Assembly: GCA_030280995.1 (NCBI GenBank)
Contig: JASXTE010000016.1
Location: forward strand, 26,373,501-26,437,500
Source: Hemileia vastatrix
Lineage: Eukaryota > Basidiomycota > Pucciniomycetes > Pucciniales > Zaghouaniaceae
Direction: 5' to 3'
Length of the DNA stretch: 64,000 nucleotides
Positions 23,311-35,989 of the stretch are shown one piece after another; positions within the stretch are counted from its first letter, which is position 1, and each line of letters starts with the position of its first letter. The translations under genes and the position numbers were made by a program. Under the pieces are notes generated by a model. It searched no databases. It was given only the letters and a program-made list of their open reading frames with translations, and was not told the origin of the DNA.

Positions 23311-25572
23311 ATGTGTGACAACAATAATATTTCGAGTAATAAGGCAAAACCTTATAGCCTAAGACCTAGAGCTGAAAGACCTGTTACAGGACATTCAAAT
23401 GGAGGGCCAGGATTCGCCCTCAAACAGCAACACTCCACAAATGTCTCTGGAGGAAAGGGAAAAACTATTAAAACAGGTATCAATAAAGAAAACAAGAAAT
23501 AACTTACAAGAACAAATTCACTCGCTATCCACTCTACTGAAAACCTTCAAAATAAGAGTCAAAAATATAGTGGACCAGATAAAAAATCTGGAGAAAATAG
23601 CAGCTCAGGGTTTCATAGAAGTCAATCAATCTCTAGTAGAAAGAAAGGCTCAACCACCAACAGTGGCACCCAAAAGTTCCATAGCCACACTTCCAGCCCA
23701 AGAAGAGTACCAAAAAATTACTGTAAGCAAATGGAAGTGTGATTGGTACGCCCAAAACTACAACAGCCCTCAACAGCAGGGCTCCAGCAGTCACCCTTAC
23801 AGGGGAAAGCCAAGGAGAGGTAGGGTAAATTGAATAAGACCTTGGTAAGTCACCCATCTTCTCAGTATCAATTATATAACCCTAAAAAAGAATTACTTAT
23901 AAGTAATGAAATTGATAGAGAGTCATCAGATATAATTGATAAAAATTTAAAAAACTATTCATTTGAAAATAACATGTTAAAATTGTCTTTAAATTCGGAC
24001 AATGTACATAGTTTTATTGAACACCAGGAAAATGCTATTAATATAAAAATGGAACCAAATGTATTAAATCTTGAACCTGATTATGAGTCTTCTGAATTGG
24101 ACACAGGAAAAATTGAATATTTTCTAAAAGAAAATCCAATGGAATCAAAAATAATTAGTAAATTATTATTAAGAATTGAAAAATTGGAAGAATTCTCTAG
24201 AGAGTCAAACAATAATACAGAAAGTGTATTTTTAAACCTCACACAATCATTGAGTACAAAAGCCAATAGGTTAAAAATTATTTAGAATTCAAATAATGAA
24301 TTAATCAATGAAAACAAAAGATTAAACTCTGAGAATAAAAAAAATTAGAAAATAAATTGGAACATTCTCAGAATATTATGTCTACCATTGAGGCACATGT
24401 GAAATTGTCTTTTTCAAATGTGAATGATACATTTAATCATTTACCTGTAATAAATGAGAGGTTACAAAGAGTATTAATTGAAATTTCTAACATTTTGAAA
24501 AATACTGATAAAGTAAAAGATAATACCTCTTATGTGGAAAGAATACCAGTTTTATGAAACACTCAAATGATAAACCAAAGATTGAACATAAACATAGTGT
24601 CATGGTCTCTGAGAATAAAAAATCAGTAAAAGATGAAATAAATGATCATCTTTCTAAAGTATTTGAATTACTCAATATTCCTCAGGTTAGGGAAGCAAAA
24701 ACTAACCAAAAGAACTGGCCTAAGTTAGATCAGTACCCTTTTCTTGATGGGGATTCAAAATCTTATTGGCAATGATTCATTCAGCGGATTGATAACTTAA
24801 AATTTTCATGCAAATTACCTGATTAAGAAATTACATCAAAATTGATATCTTTATTTACAGATGTGGCCTTATTATGGTTTGAATCTGTATTGAGTGAGGG
24901 AATTAACTACTCCTGGAATGAATGGAAGGCGCTAAATGAAAGGCAATTTTATGGCCCAAAATTTAGAATCACTCAACAAAGATTGTATGAGAATGCCAGA
25001 TATAATCCAAATGCTGGATATAGACCCATGGTATTTTTTATAAATTTAATAAAAATAATGAAAGCCATTGATCCATAAATGGATTATGATGAGTGGAAAG
25101 AAAAAATAATATATAAATCACCTATATCAGTCAGAGACATTATTGTAGCTAGAACCAAATCCATCAGAGATACTTCTGGGTTTATTAATATATGCAATGA
25201 AATATTGCTGAACCACAAATATGAAACCAGGTATTATAATTACAAGCAAAGTGTTGAGATAGTAAAGCCTACTACAAATAAGTTATCAGTGGAGAAGAAA
25301 AAACCTTCACCTCTGCTTGTCCCTCAAAGATAAGAAAATAACACTTGTTAGAATTTAATGAACCTTAGGCTAAAGGTCATACTTGTAAGAAAAGAATAAA
25401 TGTTATTGAAAACTCACAAGATTCTGAACAAAGTAATCATGAAGATGAAAAGGAGGAATCTAGTGAGGATTGTAAAAGTAACATTTCTTACAGTGATGAT
25501 GAAAATGAGATATATGTATTAGAACAGGATATTATGTTCCTGAATGATGCAATACCTAAATGCGTGAGATAA
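23311..25572 (+). pseudogene. El-3 leader ORFs and gag, broken
   Basis: Three linked reading parts are visible. A first frame (23311-23502) has KPYSLRPRAERP. An overlapping frame starts MEGQ (23399-23833), includes a coiled coil and ends near KWKCDWY and HPYRGK. A third begins near 23842 at TTGGTAAGT, where El-4 and El-5 have ATGGTAAG. Gag continues with KNWPKLDQYPFLDGD and capsid-like ALLWFESVLSEG, broken by stops at about 24285, 24560, 24773 and 25076. It ends in an acidic tail. The zinc knuckle has decayed (AKGHTC near 25372). No protease or RT is present. Confidence 0.8.
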
Positions 25573-26040
25573 TTTTTCTTTTCTTATAGCTTGATATGAC
25601 TTCATGTTTAGTGCACAGAAAAATACTAACCAAAACCAAATTAGGGGGTATCAATGTCAAGGGATCCACAATTAGGGATCAGGAATTTTTTTCCAAGATA
25701 AGAAATTATAAATTGTGGAATATTCTTATCCACTAGCCCCAGGGCTAGTGGAAAGTATTGCACAATAATGCATTATCTCACCTCTTATATCCCGATTTCC
25801 ATTCCTAATTTCTGATCTGAAACTCATCACATCCATGATTGATTTGTCAGAAAGTCACATGAAATATAATTGCAGATTCTATCTTTATGTCTCTCTTCAC
25901 TTTATGCTACTTAATTTTGGTGTAGAAAAAATAGTATTTTTTTTCTATCTACACACCCCACCTGCTCATTTGGTGGAAAATTCACACTTACCACTCATTA
26001 CCTAAACCTTCAACCAACAACTTTTTCTACTGACAATAAT

Positions 26041-27330
26041 GAGGTACCTCTCTACTAGGAAGAAACTTCACTAAGCTATTAATGCTATCAATTTAACTTT
26101 AGCTACTGACTCTGATTATGTCCATGTATTCTAATACTTAATTATAACTTATTAGTAAATATTAATGGTCCTACTACTTAATAATAAATGATTTATAGAT
26201 ATAACCTCAAAGAAAGACTAACAAAACTTTTATACTCAATTTTCAGCTTACAATAATTGGATTGGTGCAGGCTAGTGGTTGAATATTGGCTAATAAAATA
26301 TAGTTATAGCTAATATAAGGATAATATTAACTTGTAAGGGCTTTAAAATATATTTTTATATTTTAATAATTTTTTAAAATTGTTTATTTTATATTTAGTA
26401 AGTAAGTGATGTCTAATAACCTGCCAAATCCTTCTTTACTTGAACCAAAATCCACTGGAGTGCACAGACCTTAAATCCAAATGATGTCACTGCTATCCCT
26501 TGAAATTATAGCACTTTTAGGTTTCATAACCTCCCCATGGTGCTAACTATAAAGAAAACAGATAAAAGCAGATACCTTAAGAAACAAGTAAAATAACTCA
26601 TCAAAAGAGAATAAAATGAAGCCAAAAGCATATCAAGGAGCAAAATAAACTTTCCAAGCCCCAAATAACATCCCCAAGAATCCACATTAACCCAGTAATC
26701 ATTTCCCAACCCATAAATCTGTGAAAATCTATTATTTGAAGCAGATTAAGTTGTCAAAACTGGATATATGCATCTTAAAAAGGTCTATATGCTTGTGTAG
26801 GCATGGTGAGTTCATTTAATACATACATATGACCTAAAATAAGTAGAAAAGTAAAGCTTTTTGGCTATTTAGAGGGTTGAACCCAGATATAGACCTATAT
26901 ATACATAATATAACTACATATTTTACTTAATATGAGATTTATGCATACATATAAGCTTATATACATCTTTAATTACTTAATATCACTTCTGATAAGTATA
27001 TTTTGACTAAATAAGCACCTTAATAAGTATTATGGGGCTATAGATAAGCTATTTGAACCAATATAAGTCATATAATAGTGTAATAAATATATATATAAGT
27101 ATAATAAACATAATTTTAACTTATAAGCTTAATGAAATTAAGGTTATCTTAGATACCTAGACTGAGAGATTCTGACTCTGGTTTGGAAGACACTTTAGCT
27201 TATATGTCTTTTCTTTCTAAAAAGTGCTACATAATCCCAAGGGGGCCAAATCTTTATCATGATCTTGGATATGATCTTGCCTCAATTCTTGATATTCCTC
27301 ATTTAACTATGAATAAAAGAATCCCAAACC
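26041..27330 (+). pseudogene. Harbinger transposase N-terminal remnant, split by an LTR
   Basis: Part 1 starts at ATG 26041 and runs to 26118, with one TAA. It aligns with the HB1 start in the order short serine/threonine lead, RxKLH, then DSD. Part 2 resumes at 27168 with LEDTLAYMSFLSKK and CYIIPRGP, matching the HB1 order LEEDFVFLSK and RYLLPRKP. Similarity fades after about 27330. No catalytic residues remain. Confidence 0.6.
26119..27167 (-). mobile_element. Diverged alpha-like solo LTR in HB2
   Basis: It is 1049 bp long and collinear with the alpha LTRs, including the conserved CCACTGGAGTGCACAGACCT and ACCTCCCCATGG blocks. It runs from TGTCCATG to CTGAGA. Flanks are GATTA and GATTC, a 5-bp duplication with one change. 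Divergence and broken ends make it older than the solo LTR at 12834. Confidence 0.75.
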
Positions 27331-28893
27331 TTTACCATCTCTCCCCTAGCTTAAATCACAAAACATTCTATCCACCAGCATATGCTCTTTCATTATGCCA
27401 ATCACCCTCCAACATTTTGAAACACAACCCTTTTAATTTTTTCATACTCTTCAGATTTTTAACTTGTGTGCTTTATTCACTTGGTTTGGTTTTTTTGTTT
27501 TTTATATTCATTTTTAATTTACAGTGAATGTCTCATTTTTGGATGTTTCATTTGTTGTCATTCACCAGCTCAAAATGAAATTGCATAACTTCTGCAATAG
27601 CATAATTTTTCACTGTTTATTTTTTCATACATGCCTCATATCCTTTTCCTTCTCTCTTCAAACATCCCTCACACAATTTGGTTTCATTTATTATCTCATC
27701 TCATCTCTCCAGGAAATTTATTTTATTCACTTTTTTAAATTTTTGTTTGCTAATTATATGTTTTTTAAATTTTAATTTTAATTTTTTGTTTTTGTTTTTT
27801 CTTTTTTTATCACAATTTGTTTTTAGGTGTTTTTTTTTATTTTCAAGCTCAAATTAAACCTTTTTTTTCTCTCCCTCTTTTGTTTCTTTTTTGACTCCAT
27901 CATCTCACTCTTCATCCCTCCTTGTCATGGCCATTATCCCCCCTTTCCCCTATTTCACTTTTTTTTGGTTCCATGTCATTAAAAATAATAAATTGCACCT
28001 TTTTCACTCATTTAATTTCCTTTTTTATGTCTATATTATATCTCTTTCTCTCTATGAAAAATTCATACTTAAATATATGTAGGACTCATATCTGGATGAC
28101 AGTGGACTTACTAAACTCCTCTTGTTGTCATTTCCATTATCACTTTTCAAGGTTTTGTAAAATTTTAAGAATCAAAGCCAGATTTAGGGTTAAATTTTTT
28201 GAAACTAATTTACTTTTAGCTGAAGATCCTTCTTGAAGCTTTCAATCCTTCTCTACAAACATAATTTGAATTTCTTTCAGTGGTTTCTGAGATATTGACC
28301 TTTAAATTTGAGGCATTTTTTCCCAAGTTCAATTTATTTATTTCATTTTTTATATTGCATAATTAGAGAATAAGGCTTTTGAAACTCTTATCTTATGATT
28401 ATCTAAGCTTTTATCTCCCACTTTTTGGAATTTTTATCATCACATTTTAAGTTTTTGTGCAATTTTGAAAATCAAAGATGGAATAGGGGTTAGGTTTCTT
28501 CAAGTCTAATCTCCTTCAGATCCATGTGGACAAAACTAATTCTAATATGCTTACTTTTGGGATTTTCTGTTTTATAGGTCCTTTTCCAGGGAGAAAAATC
28601 CATATACAAGCTCAAATCAAAGGACATTTACTTTACCTTCCAGATCATAAATGTATCATGGACTTTGGTTTGGGAAATGGGATTATCAAAGCAATTTGGA
28701 ATTCTTCATGAGATAATCATCAAACTACTAAGGCACCTCCTGAATTGGAATCTTGCAAAAATTATACTCATTTTTGATGTTCTTTTCAGATAAATTGAAT
28801 TTTGATAAAACGGGTAAGTAAAATAAGGGGTGAAGGGTTAATTTCTAGTAAAACATTAGGGAGTGGCTCTAAATATGGTAATTAAAGGATCTC
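27331..28893. other. T-rich stretch with no recognised gene
   Basis: The sequence is rich in long T and TC runs. Open frames up to ~114 codons are present but are low-complexity and hydrophobic, as expected from T-rich DNA. It may be the decayed remainder of HB2 or of El-3. I see no RNA gene or conserved motif. Confidence 0.4.
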
Positions 28894-30172
28894 TGTCAGC
28901 CAGGCTATACCAAAAGCCCAGAAAATTATATGTTAATTTATTGGACCTGAAAGAGGGCGTAAGAATTTTATTTTATGTATTTAAATTAATATTTTATTGC
29001 ATAATAAAATTATATAAGTATATTATTAATAATAAGTGTTATATTAATTTTATTGTTATATAAATTTTTATACATTTAAATTAAGCATAATATATTTTAT
29101 ATTCTACAAATAATGGCGCATTTTTAAAATTATAAATTAATAATTAATTAATTACAAAACATATATTATAATTATATATGTAAAATTGACTTATAATGTA
29201 ACTAAGTTAATTAATTAATTTTATATATTAAATAAAACTTCATATATTATTAAACAATAATATTGGGCGCTTTTTTTGACCCTTAATTGTGTCAGAAAAA
29301 TATTATTAAATAAAGTATAATACCTATTTAATAACATAGTATTAAAATCCCCACTTTAAATTACAAATATCACTAAATTGATTATATGTTTCATTTAAAC
29401 TAATGATTGAATTAGTTACTTAATTAAAACAACTAATTAAAATTGCTTTAAACTTGATTTAATTTATTACATGAATTTTTGGTGTGAAAATAATTTTATT
29501 TGTTTTACTTAAAACCTTTACATGTCACTATAATGTCTGTTTTTGATTATTTTACTCATAGTTCTCATGTTTCAGACTTAATTGGTTAATAATTATTTTA
29601 ATTAAGTGTTTTGGGAAGTTATGGTGGAAAAAGGATTAATTACTCACGGGTTTTAGTTAATTGTTTCATATTTTTCTCTTGATAGTCATGTTTCATTTTT
29701 ACTCTGTTATCTTTTGTTTTAGCTATTTCTATTTTTTAATTATTGGTTGTTGGAGCTTCAGGGGTCCCTTGGTCTATAAAAGGGCCTTGGATAATCCCCT
29801 TTAACCGCATCACTTATTAAACTCACCTTTTATTACATATTTAAATATTATAAAAAATTATTATTATTATTATTATTAGTGTTATAATTCTAATATAAAT
29901 TTTAATAAATTTCTACGGTTTCTTTAAGTCTAATAATAAATATACGTGTGTCCGCGCATTGAAATTAAATCCTTACTAAAATAAATATTGTAATTTAATA
30001 AATCTTACTTTTGTGTCAGCTCTCAAGTAATTTGTTGTTGCTCCTCTTTAAATAATTTAAATCATTTTATTATTTTATTTCTTTTATTCTTTATGAAACT
30101 TTTCCTCCCTATTCTTATTTCCTCCTCTTCTTCTTTCCCCTTTCATTCCTTCTTCTACACAACTGGCCGACA
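28894..30172 (+). mobile_element. El-4 5' LTR (beta-like)
   Basis: It starts TGTCAGCCAGGCTATACC, like the solo LTR at 61462, and has a TATA box at 29775. The right end is placed at CCGACA (30172) because a primer-site-like TGGGAGCC follows two bases later, as in El-5. The length would be 1279 bp. The start is firm and the end is inferred. Confidence 0.6.
29775..29784 (+). promoter_or_regulatory. Likely TATA box of El-4 LTR
   Basis: TATAAAAGGG lies ~880 bp into the LTR. The same motif occurs in the solo beta LTR (61976) and the El-6 LTRs. Confidence 0.55.
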
Positions 30173-30174
30173 AG

Positions 30175-30188
30175 TGGGAGCCTTTCTG
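30175..30188 (+). promoter_or_regulatory. Putative primer binding site of El-4
   Basis: TGGGAGCCTTTCTG starts two bases after the inferred LTR end. El-5 has TGGGGGTCTTTC at the same spacing (minus strand, just left of 38597). The tRNA is not identified. Confidence 0.4.
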
Positions 30189-30853
30189 AATGACAAAAAC
30201 AATACTGATACTTGCGACAAACGACATAACGCACAGACCACCCAGCCAAAAAGAAACTTTTGCTGCGACTGTGTTTCAAACTTGGGTTCGATCTTTTAGG
30301 TTTATATTAAATTAATTCATATATTATTTTGAAGTGATATTACAATCACTATAGTAAGTTCACCTTTGCACCTCTCACTCATATTATTATATTTTTACTG
30401 CAATTACAGTGTTTGTGGCTTAATTGCTGATCCACTGAGTGTAAGTGTTCATTATTTTTTAATTTTTTTTCCTAGTTGACCATAATAGAGTAAAACTCTT
30501 AGTCCTAGAAGACAATTAATATTTAATAAATTATTAAATTAACTTGATTATTATTTTTTGTATATTGGTTGACCATAATGGTACTCAGTACTTAGTCCCA
30601 ATTTTACCATTATATTAATTTTGGTATTAATTATTTTGGTTGACTTCTTCAACCTTTATTGGTTGGTCCCATTTTAATTACTGTTAATTCTTAATAAATA
30701 ATTGTAATTACATTTATTTGTATTACATTTTTGTTAATTAATTGATTTTTTGATAATAATTAAAAAAATTTTATTGTTAAAATTCAATAAATTTTATTTT
30801 GAATTAATAATTTGAATCATTGAATTTTTTTTGATTCTATTTTAGCAGTTTAA
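30189..30853 (+). other. El-4 5' leader, no gene seen
   Basis: AT-rich leader between the primer site and the first ATG. Repeated TTGACCATAATRG-like words (about 30476 and 30570) are visible but nothing else. Confidence 0.4.
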
Positions 30854-30927
30854 ATGTCCAATAGTTTGGCTAGCAGCATGGATAACTTACATGTGGATGA
30901 GGTTGAAGTGGATAATGACACTGAATC
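30854..30927 (+). pseudogene. El-4 leader ORF, first segment, cut by El-5
   Basis: The ATG at 30854 opens an acidic frame (MSNSLASSMDNLHVDEVEVD) that stays open up to the El-5 insertion. It resumes after the target duplication at 39781. This is the first of the overlapping leader frames also seen in El-3 and El-5. Function unknown. Confidence 0.6.
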
Positions 30928-32104
30928 TGTCAGTATAGTCTAGTATATAAGTATGATATAATAGTGTTTATTTATGTTCCTACTACTTATTGATAAATGA
31001 TTTAGTAATTAAACCTCAGGGGAAGACTAATAAAATAGTTATACTCAAATAAAACTCACAATACTTGGATTTAAATGCGTGCTAGTGGTGGAAAATAGAT
31101 GAATAAAAATATAGTTATAGCTTTATATAAAGATAATATCAATTTTTAGTGGCTTTATAATATATTTCTAAAGGTTAATAATTGTATAGTAGTGTTTGTT
31201 GGAGTTTTAGTAATTGAATGATGATAAATAACTGTCAAAATCCCTCCTTACTTATACCCAAATCCACTGGAGTGCACAGACCTTCAATCCAGATGATGTC
31301 ACTGCTATCCCGGGCAATTACAGAACTGTGAGGGCCCATCACCTCCCCATGGCATCCACTTAAAGCAGTTTCAACACCCAGACCTCCAGTAAGGACCATC
31401 CATCACTATTAATAATAACACAGATCCATACCATAAATAGAAAACCCAGATAAAAGCGGATACCATAAAGAAACAGGTAAAATAAACAATCAAAAAGAGA
31501 TTTAATGAAACTAAAAGCATATAAAGAAAACAAATAAAATGTCCAAGCCCCCAATAACATCCCAAAGCATCCACATTAACCCGGAAAAATCCTTCCAACC
31601 CATAAATCCGTGAATAACCATCCAAGGAAGTAATTTTAGTTTTCCAAACTGGGTGTATGCTCCTGATATAGGTGTCTATGCTTCTGTAGGCGTTGTGAGT
31701 CCACTGATTTCGTCCATATAACCTAAAATAAGAATAAAAACAAAGGTTATAGGCTATTAAGGATCTAAAACCCACTTATATACCTAAATATACATAATAT
31801 ACTGCATATTTCACTGAATATGAGATTTATGTATACATATAAGCTTATGTATGTCAATAATTACTTCATATCACTTAAGATAAGTATATTATGACTCCAT
31901 TAACACCTTAATGAATGTTATTAGGCCATGGATAAGCTATTTAAACTATTATAAGTTATATAATAGAATAATAATTATATATATATAATAAAATAATATA
32001 TATTATTATTTTAACCTTATGTTTAAGATATAAGCTTAATCTACTTAAGGTTATCTTATTTTAAGCATAAGAAATACTCAGTCCTAAGGATATTTAGGCT
32101 GACA
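30928..32104 (-). mobile_element. El-5 3' LTR (alpha)
   Basis: 1177 bp, TGTCAG to CTGACA. It holds the 134-codon minus-strand frame (31371-31775). On its right it is bordered by the polypurine tract of El-5. Confidence 0.93.
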
Positions 32105-32122
32105 CTCCCTCACCCCAAAAAA
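32105..32122 (-). promoter_or_regulatory. Polypurine tract of El-5
   Basis: On the minus strand, TTGGGGTGAGGGAG directly precedes the 3' LTR. El-2 has a related tract at the same place. Confidence 0.7.
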
Positions 32123-32280
32123 AACAATAAAAAAATGTTAAGACATTTTAATTAAAAGTAAGGAGTGAAAATAGAAAAAATAAAAATATTTTTTATAATA
32201 CATATACTGAATAAACAGTATTATTTTGATTTAAATTTTTTCAAGAGATTTTTAAGATCTGAGATTTCATTTTCTGGAAT

Positions 32281-35200
32281 CTACTGGTCATATTCACTTG
32301 ATTTATTTTTAAATCTTAATAGATACTCAACTCCCTTTTCTTTGGTAAGGTGTCTCTTTTTAAGTATCTTTTCAATTTCTGCCTTTTCAACTATTTCTTC
32401 AGGTTGCTGTTTATGCCTTCCTGATCTTCTTGGAAATAGAGCAGTATCATTAGAATGGTATGGTTTTATAAGAGAAATAGGAAATACTGGATGTTTTCTA
32501 TCATATGGTGCATATAGAATAACCTTAACAGCATTATTACCAACCATCTTTTTAACTACAAATGGTCCAATAAATGGATCCTTCAATTTAACATTACCAT
32601 TTAAATTGAAATGTAGTGTTGAAATAAGGACTTCATCACCCTCTTTGAACATTTGTTCTTTATGGGCTTTATCCCATCTTTTCTTTTCATACTCAAATGC
32701 CTTATTTATACATTCTTGAGCATGTTTTCTGCATAATTCTTGCATCTGAAAAAAAGATTTAGTACCTGGATGGATATCCAATCTAGGTAACTTATTAAGA
32801 GTTTTAGAAGGGGTATTAGGTACATAACCCAACCATAACTAAAATGGCTTCTTGCCAGTGACAGAATGTACTGTACTATTGTATGCAAATTCTAAACCTG
32901 AGATAAGGGTTACCCAATCATGCGTGAATTTGTCATTGTCTTTAAAATTAAGACCAAAAGCACATTATCTTCTTATCATATCTTCTAAGGTTTGTATCAT
33001 TCTTTCTGCTAGACCATCAGTGTGTGGATGGTGTGCTGTAGAAAGTTTTAATTGACACCTTGAAACATCCATAAGTGATGTCCAGAACTCAGAAGTAAAT
33101 TTAGGATCTCTGTCAGAAACTATTGCTTTGGGGAAACCTGCTATATTCAACATTTGTGTCCACCATAAAAAAGCTAAGTCCTTTGCAGAAACCTCTTTGT
33201 GGGTAGGAATAAATTTACACATCTTTGTAAATCTATCTACAATTACCAAGCAGGAGTTATAACTCTTATGCCCTGCTATTGGCAAAACTGTTACAAAGTC
33301 CATGTTAATTATTTCCTATGGAGCTTTTGGTTGCTCAATTTGTTGCAATAAACCAGCTCTTTTTCCTGTTAATCTTTTATATTTTTGACAAGAATCACAT
33401 GTTTCAACATATTTCTGAACATCCTCAGACATGTTAATCCACCAAGCTGTGTTTTTTACTCTGGTTAATGTTTTATGGTAGTCAAAATGACCTGCTAATA
33501 TATCATCATGACATATACTTAACATTAACTCCTTCATTGAAGGGGGAATCACAATTACATTACTTAATTTTTTCCTGTAATATATAAAACCATCCTCAAT
33601 GGAAAATTTTCCTTTTTCTAATGCCTCTTTATGTTTATTTGGTAATGTTTTTATTAAAAAATTCATTGAAGCATTAGATGGATCATTTAATATTGTAGTG
33701 AGTTTACTCAAGTCAGGATCTGAATTATAATTATCAAGAATTGATCGCATAAATTCGTCCTCAAGATCTACAATATAAATGCCATAAATGTTAATAATCT
33801 TTGACTCAGGAACATAAGCAGGATTATCATCATTATTAGGCAGAGGTACTCTAGATAACAGATGTACATTAGAGTGAAAGGTTCCTGCTCTATGTGTAAT
33901 AGTCATCTGTCCTCTGTATTCTTGTACAGCTAATTGCCATCTAAACATGTGTCTATTAGGAGTTTTCATGTTTAAGAGTGACTTAACTGCACTATAGTCA
34001 GTTATTAACTCAAATTTTTGGTCTTCAAGGTAATAATGTAGCTTCTCAAGAGCCCATACTACTGCCAAACATTCAAGTTGAGAAGCACCATATTTCAATT
34101 CACTACTAATAAGAGTACGTGAAATATAGCAGATTACTACTTCTGAAATTTTTCCTTCAATAAGTTGTTTTTGATGCAAAGCAGCACCCAGACCAATAAA
34201 ACTTGCATCTGTATATAATACAAAAGGTAATTGGAAATCTGGTAGTCCCAAGATAGGAGCTGTCATTAAACATTCTTTCAACTTATCAAAAGCCTGTTGT
34301 CTTTCATTATTCCAAATGAAAGCTTCTGATTTCTTTATCAGTGTGGTCAATGGTGCAGCAATTGATTGGTAGTTTTTTATATATTGTCTATAATAACCAC
34401 ACATTCCAAGAAAAGATTGTACATCTTTTACATTTTGAGGAACGCCAATATTCTTTATTGCAGCCACTTTATTTTGGTCTACAAATATTTGTAAGCCAGA
34501 TACAATATGACCAAGCACTTTTAAAGATTCAAACCCAAATTTACATTTTTTCAATGCAAGGGTCATTTTTATTTCATCCATTTTCTGAAATACCTTCTTT
34601 AAATGGATTAAGTGTTCATCATAAGTTTTAGAGAACACTATGATGTCATCAATGTATACCATTAACCATCCTTCAATCATTTCATTATAAAATTTTATAT
34701 CCATTAACTTCTGAAATACTGATGGAGCATTTTTTGGTCCAAATGGCATTCTGACATATTTATAAATTCCTATGTGTGTTGTTATCAACAAAAAGTTCTG
34801 TGTATTCTTTTCAACAGGAATTTGATGGTACCCTTTATTTCCATCTAGGCAACTTATATACTTAGCACCTTTAAGGGTAGCATGTAAAGAGGCAATCCTT
34901 GGCAAGGGTTAAATATCATCTACTGTAAATTTATTTAATGCTCTATAATTACTGTACAGTCTTGCTTTATCTTGTTCATAAGAAATTAGCACTGGTGATA
35001 TTACACAATATTTTGGTGTAGTTTCAACCATCTCAAGAATGTTCATTTTTAATAACATCTTAATATTATCCTCTATGTATTTCCTTTTCATTGGTGAAGC
35101 AGGATATGGTTTCTTTTTAAGACTAGCAGGAATATTATCCATATCACAGGTTAAACTAATTTTCATTTCATGATCTTTTACAAGGCCAAGTTCATTGGTA

Positions 35201-35989
35201 CCATGTGCAAAAGCCATTGGAAATGCTTTAATTAATTCCAAAATTTTATTTTTCTCAGCTTTACTTATCTGAGTGCCAAATGATGCTTTTGAAATTTCTG
35301 TTTCCAGAAGTTCCATCTCATTGGATTCTCTTCCTTTACACGGGGAATTTTTTACTGACTCAATGTGTAAGACTGTGTTAAAAGAATTTATTTTAAATTT
35401 TCTTTTATTATTCATGCCAATTTTAAAATTGTTATTAGCAGTGTCTAATTTTACACCAAATTTAGTCAGAATATCATTTCCAATGGTAAAACAGTTACTA
35501 CAGTTAGTATTATCCATTACTACAAAGTCCCAAGTTACCCTTACATAACCATGTTGATGTTTAAAGAAAACAGCAGCTTTGTATTTACCAATGGGGTGTA
35601 GTACTGATCCAAAAACTCTCCAATTTTTATTTTGAAGTGGTTCAAGCTTAGACTTATATTCACTATCAATTTTCTGTAATGTATTAGTGGAAACAACAGA
35701 ACCAGCAGCTCCTGTGTCCAGTACTATATTAACATTTTCACCAGAAATGATAGCTGTAACCGTGGTAGGTGTCATTCTAAAGTTATCAGCTTGTATATCC
35801 TTAATGATTTCAGCATCCTCAAAATTCATTAAAGATTCATTTGAGTCCATATTTAATATCAGATGTTCAAAGATGGACAAATCATATTCCAACATACAGA
35901 CTTCATTTTCATGACTATATGAGATATTGCTGTCATAATCACTTGATTCTTTACTTTTTTCAGTTTCAGTTTCAGATTCACGTTGATTT
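32281..35989 (-). pseudogene. El-5 protease, RT, RNase H, integrase and chromodomain with several stops
   Basis: Domains in minus-strand order are: protease VLDTGAAGSVVS (near 35700); RT with MPFGPKNAPSVFQ and the polymerase box VYIDD (near 34650); RNase H with LYTDAS (near 34210); and an integrase zinc finger with CDSCQ (near 33390). The integrase core follows with MDFV, SDRDPKFTSEFW and STAHHPHTDGLAERM, then a chromodomain near 32300-32380 with EIEKILKKR and YLLRFK. Stops lie at about 34909, 33313, 32965 and 32833, and one cuts the chromodomain at 32281. These enzymes would copy the RNA and insert the cDNA; the chromodomain normally steers insertion to modified histones. Confidence 0.9.

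Larger units (their letters stand above)
17579..25642 (+). mobile_element. El-3: plus-strand Ty3-type element fragment, 5' LTR plus gag
   Basis: The 5' LTR is followed by leader ORFs and gag sequence to about 25572. HB2 begins at 25643 and no pol of this element is seen, so the rest is to the right of the nested insertions or deleted. The gag is related to El-2, El-4 and El-5. Confidence 0.7.
25643..28893 (+). mobile_element. HB2: degraded Harbinger-like element, right end not found
   Basis: The left end AGGGGGTATCAATG resembles the HB1 end AGGGGGTGTCAG. A transposase N-terminal remnant follows, split by an alpha-like LTR. I could not find a matching right inverted repeat before El-4 begins at 28894, so the right boundary is a guess. 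Confidence 0.5.

Noticed and set aside
27183..28236. Several plus-strand frames of 60-114 codons
   Set aside because: T-rich DNA gives hydrophobic open frames by chance; only the first ~50 codons at 27183 match the Harbinger N-terminus.
30093..30299. 68-codon frame as a small host gene
   Set aside because: It overlaps the inferred El-4 LTR end and primer site and has no recognisable features.
30250..30300. tRNA gene suggested by a GGGTTCGATC word
   Set aside because: No cloverleaf could be formed around it and no anticodon arm is visible.
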